Assembly: GCF_030268085.1 (NCBI RefSeq)
Contig: NZ_BSDE01000001.1
Span: forward strand, 310,001 to 374,000
Origin: Geothrix limicola
GTDB lineage: Bacteria > Acidobacteriota > Holophagae > Holophagales > Holophagaceae
Direction of reading: 5' to 3'
Length of the DNA stretch: 64,000 nucleotides
Shown here: piece by piece, positions 53,085 to 61,758 of the stretch
How positions within the stretch are numbered: the stretch's first letter is position 1
Layout of the letters: each line of letters starts with the position of its first letter
Made by a program: the position numbers and the translations under genes
The notes under the pieces: model-generated
What the model saw: the letters and a program-made list of their open reading frames with translations, nothing else
Database searches by the model: none
Told to the model about the DNA's origin: nothing

Positions 53085-56000
53085 ATGGCCACCTCTGACG
53101 AGCGGGTGCTCGCCCTGGCCGTGGCCCGTGGACTGCTTGAGCCCGGCGAGGTCCACGGCGCCGAGCTGGGAGAGCTCGTGTCTTCCGGGCGTCTGTCCGA
53201 GGCCGACCGGCACCTGCTGGAGCAGGACCTGGCGGATCTGGAGGCGGACGAAGCCAGCCACTGGTCCATGGAAATCACGGCCCAGGCCCCCACCCATCCG
53301 GATTCGGACTTCACCCATCCCGGGCCTCCGACGCCCATGTCCGACCCCTCCATGCCCACCAAGGGCTTCCGCCAGGGCGGCGTGTTCCGGGCCCAGACCC
53401 TGGAGCGCTGGGGCCGTTTCGAGCACCTCGAACTCCTAGGCGAAGGCGGCATGGGCCGCATCTTCAAGGCCGTGGATCCGCGCCTCCGGCGAGATGTGGC
53501 CTTGAAACTGCTGCGCCGCGACGATCCGGATCTGATCCAGCGCTTCCTGCAGGAGGCCCAGCTCCAGGCCCGGGTGGATCATCCCAACGTGTGCCGCGTC
53601 TACGAAGTGGGCGAATGGCGTGGCCAGCCCTACATCGCCATGCAGTTCCTTCGGGGCGAGACACTGCAGAAAGCCGCCCCGACTCTGCCCCTGGAAGCTC
53701 TGCTCCGGCACATGGTCGAGGTCTGCGAAGGCGTCCACGCGGCGCACCGGGTGGGCCTGGTCCACCGCGATCTGAAGCCGGCCAACCTGATGATCGACCG
53801 CCTGGAGGACGGCTCCACCCGCGCCTGTGTGCTGGATTTCGGCCTGGCCCGCGGCGCCGAGGGCGCGGGGCTCACTGAGACGGGCCGGGTGATGGGCACC
53901 GTGAGCTACATGTCCCCCGAGCAGGCGCGAGGGCAGACGGCCCTGCTGGACCGCCGCTCCGACGTCTACTCGCTGGGCGCGACCCTCTACACGCTGCTGA
54001 CCGGCGCGCCGCCCTTCGGTGGCGACGGGCTCGAATGCATGGGACGCATCGTGAAGGATGATCCGGTGCCGCTGCGCCGGAAGATCCCCACCCTTCCGGC
54101 GGATCTCGACACCGCCGTGCTCACCTGCCTGCAGAAGGATCCCCGCAAGCGCTACACCTCGGCCCGGGCCCTCGGCGAGGACCTGCAGCGCATCCTGGAC
54201 GGCGAGCCCATCCAGGCCCGCGCCGCCACGCCGCTGGAACGGCTCGCGCACTGGGCCCGCAAGCACAAGGTGCTCGTCTCGGCTTCGGCGGCGGTGTTCC
54301 TCTCCATCGTGATCTTCGGGGGCTTTGCCGTGCGGGAGCGCCTGCGGGCCAGCGCCCGGGCCGCCCACGCCCAGCGCTTCGCCCAGGCGGCGGAGCGGAT
54401 CGAGGCCCTGGCGCGCTACCTGCGGCTGCAGCCGGCGCGGGATCTGACGCGGGATCAGGCTGATTTGCGAGCCCGCGTGGAGGCGCTGTCTCGGGAGGTG
54501 CTCGCGGCGGGCCCCCTCGCGGAAGCGCCGGGCGCCTACGCCCTGGGGCGTGCCCGCCTGGCCCTGGATGATCCCGCCGGCGCCCGCGCCCAGCTGGATC
54601 GGGCCTGGGCCATGGGTTTCCACGCACCCGAAGCGGCGCATGCCCTGGGGCGCGCCCTGGCGGCGATCTACCAGGTCGAACTCGGAAAGGCCTATGCGCT
54701 GCCGGATCCAGATCTGCGGCAGAAGCGCTTGGACGATCTGAAGAAGACCCTGCGGATGCCCGCCGCGGATTGGCTGCGACGCGGCGCCGGCGCCAGCCTG
54801 GAGCCGCCCGCCTTCCGCGCGGGCCTGCTCATGCTCATGGAAGGCCAGCCCCATGCCGCGGCAAAGCTGGCCCGCGAGGCCCAGGCTCAGGCTCCCTGGT
54901 TCTACGAGGCCCTGCGGCTGGAGGCCGAAGCCTGGCTGGCGGAAGCCCACGGCGCGCCCACGGCCCGCGAAGCCGAACCGGCCATCCAGACCGCGGGCCG
55001 CCTGCTGGCGGAGGCCGAGCTGCGCGCCCCCTGCGACGTGGACCTGCTGCGCCTCGACATGCGGCGCTGGCAGGAGGTGGTGGCCCTGGGCTGGCAGTCC
55101 GGCGCCGATCCCAAGGTCCCCGTGCTGGCGGAAGTGGCGGTGGCGGATCGCTGGGCCCAACTCGAACCCACCGCCGCCCAACCCCTCGCCTGGCGCGCCC
55201 GCGCCCGTGGTGAGATGGCGCGGTACCTGGCCTTGAGGGAGATCGACCCGGCCGCCTGGTTGGCTCAGGCCAAAGCGGATGCGTCGGAGGCCATGAAGCG
55301 GGACCCGAAGGAGGTCGAGGCCTGCACGGCCGAGGCTTCTGTATTGAGGACGGAAGGCATTCGTAAGCTAAGCCGGGGCGAGGATCCCACGACGCGTTTG
55401 AAGGAAGCCATCGCGGTGTCGGATATAGGTCTGCGGCTGGACCCCGGCCACATCGTCCTTCGGAACATTCGCTACTCGGCCCTGCTGCTTTGGATTGATG
55501 GCACTCGCCTGAGGGGCACCTACGATGCGGCTATTGTGGCGCCCTACATTCGGGAGGCGCGGGAAATGGCGGATGCCCACCCGGAAGAGGCCTACTTCCT
55601 CGCAAATCTCGGGGGCTTGGCACAGGCAGCAGCTCGGGCAGAGGTCGCTTCCGGTGGGAATCCCACGGTAGAAGCTGAAGAAGCCGTGCGAGCCTATGAA
55701 GCGGGATTGAAAACACAGCCTCGTCATGTCGGATTTCACCGAGGCATCCTTCTGGCTCGTGCGGCTCAGGCCAAGGCTCTCGCTCGGGATAAGCAGAATC
55801 CAAAAACCAGGATTGATCAGGCGCGATCTGCCTTCGAGAAAGCCCAGGAAGCCCACGTGCCTATGGCGACCCTTGCACCCTATTTTATGGATGCGCTTGT
55901 ATCAGGAGCCACGTTCCTCGCAGAACAACAAGGGGATGCATCCCCGTATCTAGAAGAGGCCGACAATCTCTTGCCGCACCTCGTAGCCACACCGGAAGAT

Positions 56001-56246
56001 CCGGTGGAACTGGGATCGATCAGGCTTCGTTACTTGGCTCTGGTGCTACGTTTGGGGTATTCACCACAACCCGCTCAATTGAAAAATCGGGGTGAGGGGC
56101 TCGCAAAAAAGTTGCTCCGGTTGAATCCGATCGATCCAGATTTCTGGACCGCCTTGGCCCAGTTTCACGAAGCATGCGGAAACCCTGCTGCGGCAGCCAG
56201 AGAGCGGGCGCACAGCAGGGTTCGGGACTTCAAGAAGGTGAATTGA
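53085..56246 (+). CDS. Transmembrane serine/threonine protein kinase with TPR-like C-terminal region
   Basis: 1053 residues from the ATG at 53085; the longer TTG frame has no support. After an acidic N-terminus the Pkn-type kinase domain covers about 115-380: LGEGGMGRIFKAVDP, VALKLLRR, HRDLKPANLM near 226, DFGLARG and MSPEQARG are all intact. A membrane helix (VLVSASAAVFLSIVIFGGFAV) is near 400, followed by a long helical, TPR-like region. From about codon 740 to the end the GC content and third-position bias fall markedly, as if the 3' third came from another source. Confidence 0.88.
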   Translation: MATSDERVLALAVARGLLEPGEVHGAELGELVSSGRLSEADRHLLEQDLADLEADEASHWSMEITAQAPTHPDSDFTHPGPPTPMSDPSMPTKGFRQGGVFRAQTLERWGRFEHLELLGEGGMGRIFKAVDPRLRRDVALKLLRRDDPDLIQRFLQEAQLQARVDHPNVCRVYEVGEWRGQPYIAMQFLRGETLQKAAPTLPLEALLRHMVEVCEGVHAAHRVGLVHRDLKPANLMIDRLEDGSTRACVLDFGLARGAEGAGLTETGRVMGTVSYMSPEQARGQTALLDRRSDVYSLGATLYTLLTGAPPFGGDGLECMGRIVKDDPVPLRRKIPTLPADLDTAVLTCLQKDPRKRYTSARALGEDLQRILDGEPIQARAATPLERLAHWARKHKVLVSASAAVFLSIVIFGGFAVRERLRASARAAHAQRFAQAAERIEALARYLRLQPARDLTRDQADLRARVEALSREVLAAGPLAEAPGAYALGRARLALDDPAGARAQLDRAWAMGFHAPEAAHALGRALAAIYQVELGKAYALPDPDLRQKRLDDLKKTLRMPAADWLRRGAGASLEPPAFRAGLLMLMEGQPHAAAKLAREAQAQAPWFYEALRLEAEAWLAEAHGAPTAREAEPAIQTAGRLLAEAELRAPCDVDLLRLDMRRWQEVVALGWQSGADPKVPVLAEVAVADRWAQLEPTAAQPLAWRARARGEMARYLALREIDPAAWLAQAKADASEAMKRDPKEVEACTAEASVLRTEGIRKLSRGEDPTTRLKEAIAVSDIGLRLDPGHIVLRNIRYSALLLWIDGTRLRGTYDAAIVAPYIREAREMADAHPEEAYFLANLGGLAQAAARAEVASGGNPTVEAEEAVRAYEAGLKTQPRHVGFHRGILLARAAQAKALARDKQNPKTRIDQARSAFEKAQEAHVPMATLAPYFMDALVSGATFLAEQQGDASPYLEEADNLLPHLVATPEDPVELGSIRLRYLALVLRLGYSPQPAQLKNRGEGLAKKLLRLNPIDPDFWTALAQFHEACGNPAAAARERAHSRVRDFKKVN

Positions 56247-56257
56247 CCCGCTATGGA

Positions 56258-56608
56258 TCAGCCGTTGACGATGTTGACCGGCGACTTGCAGAGATAGGCC
56301 GGGGTGTTCCCATCTTCCTTGGGATGGTTCCAGATCTGGTTCACGACATCCGGGGTCACGGTCAGGTGGGGCTGCTCGCCGATGATGGGCGCGCCGTGGG
56401 GGAAGTGCTGCAGGAATTCCTCGCGGGCCATCTGCTTGCCTTCGGCCGGGCCGCCCTTGTCGTAGTACTTCCCGAGGATCTGGACGGCGCGGTCGCTCCA
56501 GGCGAGGGCCTCGGCAGCCTTGGGGTCGATGGTGTGCACACGGGTGGTGCCATCGGGCATGAGTACGTTCAAGGTGATGCCGGTGATCCGGGGGCGGTTC
56601 GCGGCCAT
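56258..56608 (-). CDS. Conserved hypothetical protein, 116 residues
   Basis: Not recognised. GGAGG lies 6 nt before the ATG and third positions are GC-rich, so it is a real gene. It starts MAANRPRITGITLNVLMPDG, has a central acidic/basic helix (ALAWSDRAVQILGKYYD) and ends in YLCKSPVNIVNG. No signal peptide or membrane segment. It is 38 bp downstream of the MoxR ATPase gene and probably in its operon. Confidence 0.75.
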   Translation of the reverse strand: MAANRPRITGITLNVLMPDGTTRVHTIDPKAAEALAWSDRAVQILGKYYDKGGPAEGKQMAREEFLQHFPHGAPIIGEQPHLTVTPDVVNQIWNHPKEDGNTPAYLCKSPVNIVNG

Positions 56609-56646
56609 GAGGCCTCCTTCGGAGTGGGGTTGGAATGGGGCCCTGG

Positions 56647-57600
56647 TCAGGGCCGGGGAACGGCCTGAAGCAGCTGGGCGATCACCTGGTCGGTGGTGGC
56701 GCCGTCGGCCTCGCTTTCGAAGGTGAGCAACATGCGGTGGCGCAGCACGTCGGGCGCGAGGTCCACCACGTCCTGAGGCAGCACGTGATCGCGGCCCTGC
56801 AGGAAGGCCAGCGCGCGCGAGGAGGATTGGAGCGACAGGGAGGCCCGGGGACTGGCGCCGCAGCGCAGCAGTTCCTTGCCCTTCCAGACCTTGCCGTGGC
56901 CGGGTCGCGTGGCCTGCACGAGCCGCACGATGTAGCCGCGGATGGCCTCGTCGAGGCGCACCTGCTGGGCCTCGCGGCCGGCGGCCAGAAGGCTGGTGGC
57001 ATCCACCACCGGGCGCACGTCGTCGCCGTTCAGGTGGGCGCGGCGGAGCACCTCGACCTCCTCCTCCTGCTTGGGGTAGTCCACCCGGAGCTTGAAGAGG
57101 AAGCGGTCCATCTGCGCCTCGGGCAGGGGGAAGGTGCCCTCCTGTTCCAGCGGGTTCTGGGTGGCCAGCACGAGGAAGGGATCGGGCAGCCGGAAGCTTT
57201 CATCGCCCAGCGTGACCTGGCGTTCTTCCATGGCCTCCAGCAGCGCGGCCTGGACCTTCGACGGCGCGCGGTTGATCTCGTCCGCGAGCACCAGGTTGGC
57301 GAAGATGGGGCCCCGCTTCGGGGTGAAGGTGAGCTGCTTGGGATCGAAGATGAGCGTGCCCACCACATCGCTGGGCAGGAGGTCCGGCGTGAACTGGATG
57401 CGGTTGAAGCTGGTGTGGCTGGCTGCGGCCAGCGTCTTGATGGTGCGCGTCTTCGCCAGGCCCGGCAGGCCTTCCAGCAGCACGTGGCCGCGGCAGAGCA
57501 GGGCCACCAGGAGGCGATTGAGCAATTGCGGCTGCCCCACGATCACCTTTCGGCATTCGGCGAGAAGCGGTTCCAGGTCGTGGGCGAAGGGGGCGGCCAT
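56647..57600 (-). CDS. MoxR-family AAA ATPase
   Basis: 317 residues from the ATG at 57600; the upstream extension is not supported. Walker A is GLPGLAKTRT, Walker B VLADEINRAP, sensor 1 ATQNPLEQEGTFPLPEAQ, all typical of MoxR. The C-terminal lid domain contains GASPRASLSLQ. MoxR proteins remodel or activate partner proteins, often with VWA-domain proteins encoded next door, but here only the small hypothetical follows. Confidence 0.92.
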   Translation of the reverse strand: MAAPFAHDLEPLLAECRKVIVGQPQLLNRLLVALLCRGHVLLEGLPGLAKTRTIKTLAAASHTSFNRIQFTPDLLPSDVVGTLIFDPKQLTFTPKRGPIFANLVLADEINRAPSKVQAALLEAMEERQVTLGDESFRLPDPFLVLATQNPLEQEGTFPLPEAQMDRFLFKLRVDYPKQEEEVEVLRRAHLNGDDVRPVVDATSLLAAGREAQQVRLDEAIRGYIVRLVQATRPGHGKVWKGKELLRCGASPRASLSLQSSSRALAFLQGRDHVLPQDVVDLAPDVLRHRMLLTFESEADGATTDQVIAQLLQAVPRP

Positions 57601-57977
57601 GTGGTATCCCGTAGGTCTTACCCATCTTGACTGGAATTTGAAACATTCGCGCAAGAGATCGGTGCATAAAATTCTTGTAAAAGGCCTGGAGCTACAGATT
57701 TTACACATTCATTCGCGGGGAACTTCTGCGTATGTGGAGGCATGAAAACCGGCCTTGTTTTCGCCCGGATCGGGGGGCCTGAAAGGTTCGTTCCTTCGAC
57801 GCTGATGCCGAAAGGCTGATGGGTTCCTCCCTGCGAGCGGTCCTTGGGAAAGGGCCTGCGGTCCGCGGGCCCGCATGGACATGGACCTCGCAGCGACCGA
57901 GGGAGATCCCTGGGAACGCGAGGCCAGCGATATCGCAGCGGGATCTCCGCCCATAGAGGGGCGGCCGGAGGTTCCGC
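57601..57977. other. Divergent intergenic region without a gene
   Basis: About 380 bp between the MoxR and thiolase genes. The left part (57640-57720) is AT-richer than its surroundings and may carry the MoxR promoter, but no clear -35/-10 pair is visible. A 25-codon ORF at 57742 has GGAGG only 1 nt before the ATG, too close for use. Confidence 0.4.
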
Positions 57978-58018
57978 TGACCCCTGGTAGGTGTGCATGA
58001 CCCACGGTAAGTGCTTAC
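57978..58018. promoter_or_regulatory. Tandem 20-bp repeat with palindromic core upstream of fadA
   Basis: Two head-to-tail 20-bp units start TGACCCCTGG (57978) and TGACCCACGG (57998); 14 of 20 bases agree, with consensus TGACCC..GGTA.GTG. The second unit overlaps the palindrome GTAAG-TG-CTTAC at 58007-58018. Spacing of two helical turns suggests a dimer-of-dimers regulator site for the fatty-acid genes. Confidence 0.5.
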
Positions 58019-58083
58019 GCCGGTCTCAGCGGATGCTAGGCTCCTAAAAAACCAAGACATCCCCTTCCCATTTTGGAGGACCC

Positions 58084-59232
58084 ATGCGATCTGCCGTCAT
58101 CGTCGAAGCCAAGCGCACGCCCATCGGTCGGGGCATCAAGGGCGCCTACGCCGCCACCCGGCCCGAAGCCCTCGGCGCCGCCGTGCTCGAAACGATCAAG
58201 CCCCTGCTGAAGGACTGGTCGGGTCTGGAGGATGTGCTGGTGGGCTGCGCCATGCCCGAGGGCGAACAGGGCATGAACATGGCCCGCCTCATCAGCTTCC
58301 GCGCCGGCCTGCCCATCACGGCGGGCGCGGCCACCATCAACCGCTTCTGCGGCAGCAGCCAGGAGGCCATGCTCATGGCGGCCCGGGCCATCATGACGAA
58401 CCAGGGTGACCTCTTCCTCGCGGGCGGCGTGGAAAGCATGTCCAAGGTGCCCATGATGGGCTTCAACCCCAGCGTGGACCCCTACATCAGCGAGCACTAT
58501 CCCGAGGCCTACTGCTCCATGGGCATCACCGCCGAGAACCTGGCGAAGGAATACAAGATCAGCCGCCGGGATCAGGATGAGTTCGCCTTCAACAGCCACC
58601 AGAAGGCCGCCGCGGCCTGGAAGGCCGGAAAGTTCGAACGGGAAGTGGTGCGCTTCGAGACCAAGGGCCTCGACGGCAAGCCCGTCACCCTGCAGCAGGA
58701 CGAGTGCGTCCGCGCCGACACCAGCCTGGAGAAGCTGGGTGAGCTGAAGGCGGCCTTCCTGGTGGATGGAAACGTCACGGCGGGCAACAGCTCGCCCGTG
58801 ACCGACGGCGCGGCCTTCCTGCTGGTGATGGAAGAAGGCCTGGCCAAGTCGCTCGGCCTGAAGCCCCGCGCCCGCATCCTCGGCGGCGCCGTGGCGGGCG
58901 TCGAGCCCGACCGCATGGGCATCGGCCCCGTGCCCGCCGTGAAGAAGGCGCTGGACCGCTTCGGCCTCAAGCTGGATCAGATCGATGCCATGGAACTGAA
59001 CGAAGCCTTCGCCGCCCAAAGCCTCGCCGTGATCCGCGAAGGCGGCTACGACCCCGCCAAGGTGAACGCCTGGGGCGGCGCCATCGCCGTGGGCCACCCC
59101 CTCGGCGCCAGCGGCGCGCGCATCCTCACCACCCTGCTCAACCGCCTTGAAACCGACGGTGGCAAGTACGGCATCGCCACCATGTGCATCGGCGGCGGCC
59201 AGGGCATCGCGTCCATCATCGAAAAGATTTGA
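58084..59232 (+). CDS. fadA: Acetyl-CoA acyltransferase (3-ketoacyl-CoA thiolase)
   Basis: 382 residues. GGAGG lies just before the ATG. The nucleophilic Cys is in RFCGSSQEAM near residue 90, the catalytic His in AVGHPLGASGAR and the second Cys in MCIGGGQG. ELNEAFAAQSLAV is also conserved. It cleaves 3-ketoacyl-CoA in the last step of beta-oxidation. It is followed after 33 bp by the multifunctional partner gene. Confidence 0.94.
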   Translation: MRSAVIVEAKRTPIGRGIKGAYAATRPEALGAAVLETIKPLLKDWSGLEDVLVGCAMPEGEQGMNMARLISFRAGLPITAGAATINRFCGSSQEAMLMAARAIMTNQGDLFLAGGVESMSKVPMMGFNPSVDPYISEHYPEAYCSMGITAENLAKEYKISRRDQDEFAFNSHQKAAAAWKAGKFEREVVRFETKGLDGKPVTLQQDECVRADTSLEKLGELKAAFLVDGNVTAGNSSPVTDGAAFLLVMEEGLAKSLGLKPRARILGGAVAGVEPDRMGIGPVPAVKKALDRFGLKLDQIDAMELNEAFAAQSLAVIREGGYDPAKVNAWGGAIAVGHPLGASGARILTTLLNRLETDGGKYGIATMCIGGGQGIASIIEKI

Positions 59233-59265
59233 TCCAACCACACGACACGAGACTGGAGGTTGGAC

Positions 59266-61629
59266 ATGAATATCAAAAAGATCGGCGTACTGGGTTCGGG
59301 TGTGATGGGCTCGGGAATCGCGGCGCATGTGGCGTCGGCGGGCTGTCAGGTGGAGCTGCTGGACATCGTCATCGACGAGGCGGCGCCGGACAAACTGGCC
59401 GAAGGGGCGCTGGCCGCGCTGGCGAAGTCCAAGCCCGCGCTGGCCATGCACGCTTCGTTCCTGAAGAAGATCCGTCCGGGCAACCTGCGGGATCACCTGG
59501 ATCGCCTGTCGGACTGCGACTGGGTGGTGGAGGTGGTGAAGGAGGATCTGGCCATCAAGCGCGAGCTGTACGGTCGCCTGGAGCCCAAGCTCAAGGCCGG
59601 TGCCTGGATCAGCTCGAACACCTCGGGCATCCCGCTCAAGCTGCTGGTGGAAGGCCGCAGCGACGCCTTCCGAAAGCACTTCGTCATCACCCACTTCTTC
59701 AATCCCGTGCGCTATCTGCGCCTGCTGGAATTCGTGAAGGGCCCCGAGGTCGATGAGGCCGAGGCCCAGGCCTTCCGCACCTGGCTGGAAGAAGGCCTCG
59801 GCAAGGAGGTGGTGCCCGCTTTTGATAGCCCCACCTTCATCGGCAACCGCATCGGCATCCACGGCATCATGGCCACGATGCACTTGGCCCTGGCCGAGAA
59901 GATCCCCTTCGAGGTGCTGGACCTGGTGCTGGGCGATGCCGCGGCCCGCGCCAAGAGCGCCGCATTTCGCACGGCGGATCTGGCGGGCGTGGACATCCTC
60001 GCCGCCACCGCGAAGAACGTCTACGACCTGTGCCCCAACGACGAGGTGCGCGACGTCTTCAAGTTCCCCGAGTTCCTCCAGTGGATGCTGGACAACAAGC
60101 TGCTGGGCAACAAGACGAAGCAGGGATTTTTCAAGAAGGGCCCCAAGGACGCCAAGGGCAAGAAGACCTTCCTCGCCATCGATCCCGATACCCGCGAGTA
60201 CGTCCCGCAGGTGAAGAAGGATTGGCCGATTCTGAAGGAACTGAAGGGCATCGACGATCCTGCGGAAAAGGTGAAGACGCTGCTCACCAGCGATACCGAA
60301 GCGGGCCGCCTGGCCTGGCGCTGCATCGCGCCCAACCTCACCTACGCGGTGAACCGCCTGGGCGAGGTGACGGACGGCCCCCTGAACGTGGATCGCGCCA
60401 TCAAGAACGGCTTCGCCTTCGAGCTGGGGCCCTTCGAACTGTGGGACACGCTCGGCGTGGAGCGCGTCGCGGCCCGCATGAGGTTCGAGGAGCAGCCCCT
60501 TCCGCCTCTCGTGGAGCAGATGCTCGCCAAAGGCATCACCAGCTTCTACCGCTGGGAGCACGGCGTCCCCGTGGCCCAGCTGAACCCGAAGACGCTGGCC
60601 TTCGACGCGATCCTCGAAGACAAGCGGGTGATCATCCTCAAGCGCGAGGAGGGCAAGGGCAAAGTCGTGGCGGAGAACGGCAGCTGCCAGCTCATCGACC
60701 TCGGCGACGATGTGGCCTGCCTCGCCTTCCGCAGCAAGATGAACGCGCTGGACGACGGCATCATCGGCCTCATGGAAGACACCGTGCAGAAGCACGTGCC
60801 GGGACGCTTCAAGGGCCTGGTGGTGGGCAACCAGGGGCAGCACTTCAGCGCCGGCGCCAACCTGGTGATGGTGCTGAATGCCGCCAAGGACAAGCAGTTC
60901 GATCTGATCGAGGAAGTGGCGAGGCGCCTGCAGTACGCGGGCCGCATGCTCACCTACGCGCCGTTCCCGACGGTGGCGGCGCCCTTCAACCTGGCCCTGG
61001 GCGGCGGCTGCGAGATGTCCATGGCCTGCCAGCGCGTGGTGGGCCACGCCGAGCTCTATATCGGCCTGGTGGAAGTGGGCGTGGGCGTCATCCCCGCGGG
61101 CGGCGGCTGCCTGCAGATGCTTTTGAGGATGGAAGACGCCATGGCGGCCAAGGGCGAGCTGGGCCCCATGCCCAAGGTGAAGGCCAGCTTCCAGGGCATC
61201 GGCACCGCCACCGTGCACACCAGCTTCGACGAGGCCCAGCGCAACGGCTACCTGCGCCGCACGGACCGCCGCGTGATGAACAAGGCCTTCCTCCTGAACG
61301 AGGCCAAGCAGGAAGTCCTCAAGATGGCCGCGGACTTCCAGCCCGTGAAGGAGCGCACCCTGCGCCTGCCGGGCCGCGGCGGCGCCGAGGCCCTCAACTT
61401 CGCCGTGCGGGATTTCAAGCTGCAGGGCCTCGCCAGCGAGCACGACGGCATCATCATGGGCGAACTGGCGACCATCCTCACGGGTGGCGACGTGAGCCCG
61501 GTCCAGGAGATCAGCGAGGAGCGCATCCTCGAACTGGAACGCCAGGCCTTCGCCCGCCTGTGCAGCTATGAAAAGACCCAGGCCCGCATGGACGCCATCC
61601 TCAAGACGGGCAAGCCCCTGCGCAATTAG
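59266..61629 (+). CDS. fadN: 3-hydroxyacyl-CoA dehydrogenase / enoyl-CoA hydratase, FadN-like
   Basis: 787 residues from the ATG at 59266, with GGAGG 7 nt upstream. The dehydrogenase comes first (KIGVLGSGVMGSGIAAHVAS, then HFFNPVRYL), the crotonase-type hydratase second (about 470-650, with FSAGANLVMVL and ALGGGCEMSMAC). This reversed order and the length match B. subtilis FadN (YusL, 789) rather than E. coli FadB. It performs hydration and oxidation of enoyl-CoA and feeds FadA. Confidence 0.92.
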   Translation: MNIKKIGVLGSGVMGSGIAAHVASAGCQVELLDIVIDEAAPDKLAEGALAALAKSKPALAMHASFLKKIRPGNLRDHLDRLSDCDWVVEVVKEDLAIKRELYGRLEPKLKAGAWISSNTSGIPLKLLVEGRSDAFRKHFVITHFFNPVRYLRLLEFVKGPEVDEAEAQAFRTWLEEGLGKEVVPAFDSPTFIGNRIGIHGIMATMHLALAEKIPFEVLDLVLGDAAARAKSAAFRTADLAGVDILAATAKNVYDLCPNDEVRDVFKFPEFLQWMLDNKLLGNKTKQGFFKKGPKDAKGKKTFLAIDPDTREYVPQVKKDWPILKELKGIDDPAEKVKTLLTSDTEAGRLAWRCIAPNLTYAVNRLGEVTDGPLNVDRAIKNGFAFELGPFELWDTLGVERVAARMRFEEQPLPPLVEQMLAKGITSFYRWEHGVPVAQLNPKTLAFDAILEDKRVIILKREEGKGKVVAENGSCQLIDLGDDVACLAFRSKMNALDDGIIGLMEDTVQKHVPGRFKGLVVGNQGQHFSAGANLVMVLNAAKDKQFDLIEEVARRLQYAGRMLTYAPFPTVAAPFNLALGGGCEMSMACQRVVGHAELYIGLVEVGVGVIPAGGGCLQMLLRMEDAMAAKGELGPMPKVKASFQGIGTATVHTSFDEAQRNGYLRRTDRRVMNKAFLLNEAKQEVLKMAADFQPVKERTLRLPGRGGAEALNFAVRDFKLQGLASEHDGIIMGELATILTGGDVSPVQEISEERILELERQAFARLCSYEKTQARMDAILKTGKPLRN

Positions 61630-61655
61630 TTTCAACCCTCGCCATTTTGTGACTT

Positions 61656-61685
61656 AAGCCGCCTTTTCCCGGGCGGCTTTTTTTC
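61656..61685 (+). terminator. Rho-independent terminator after fadN
   Basis: AAGCCGCC (61656-61663) pairs with GGCGGCTT (61672-61679), followed by a run of eight T (61678-61685, the first two within the stem arm). Confidence 0.9.
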
Positions 61686-61758
61686 GCTGTTGCCAGCGTG
61701 TAACAACGTCGGAACACTTGGGTCGGTCCACATCGGAACCAGACAATCAGGAGGCACT

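Noticed and set aside
57742-57819. Small ORF with GGAGG before ATG (MKTGLVFARIGG)
   Set aside because: The SD is 1 nt from the ATG, which is too close, and no conserved or structural context supports it.
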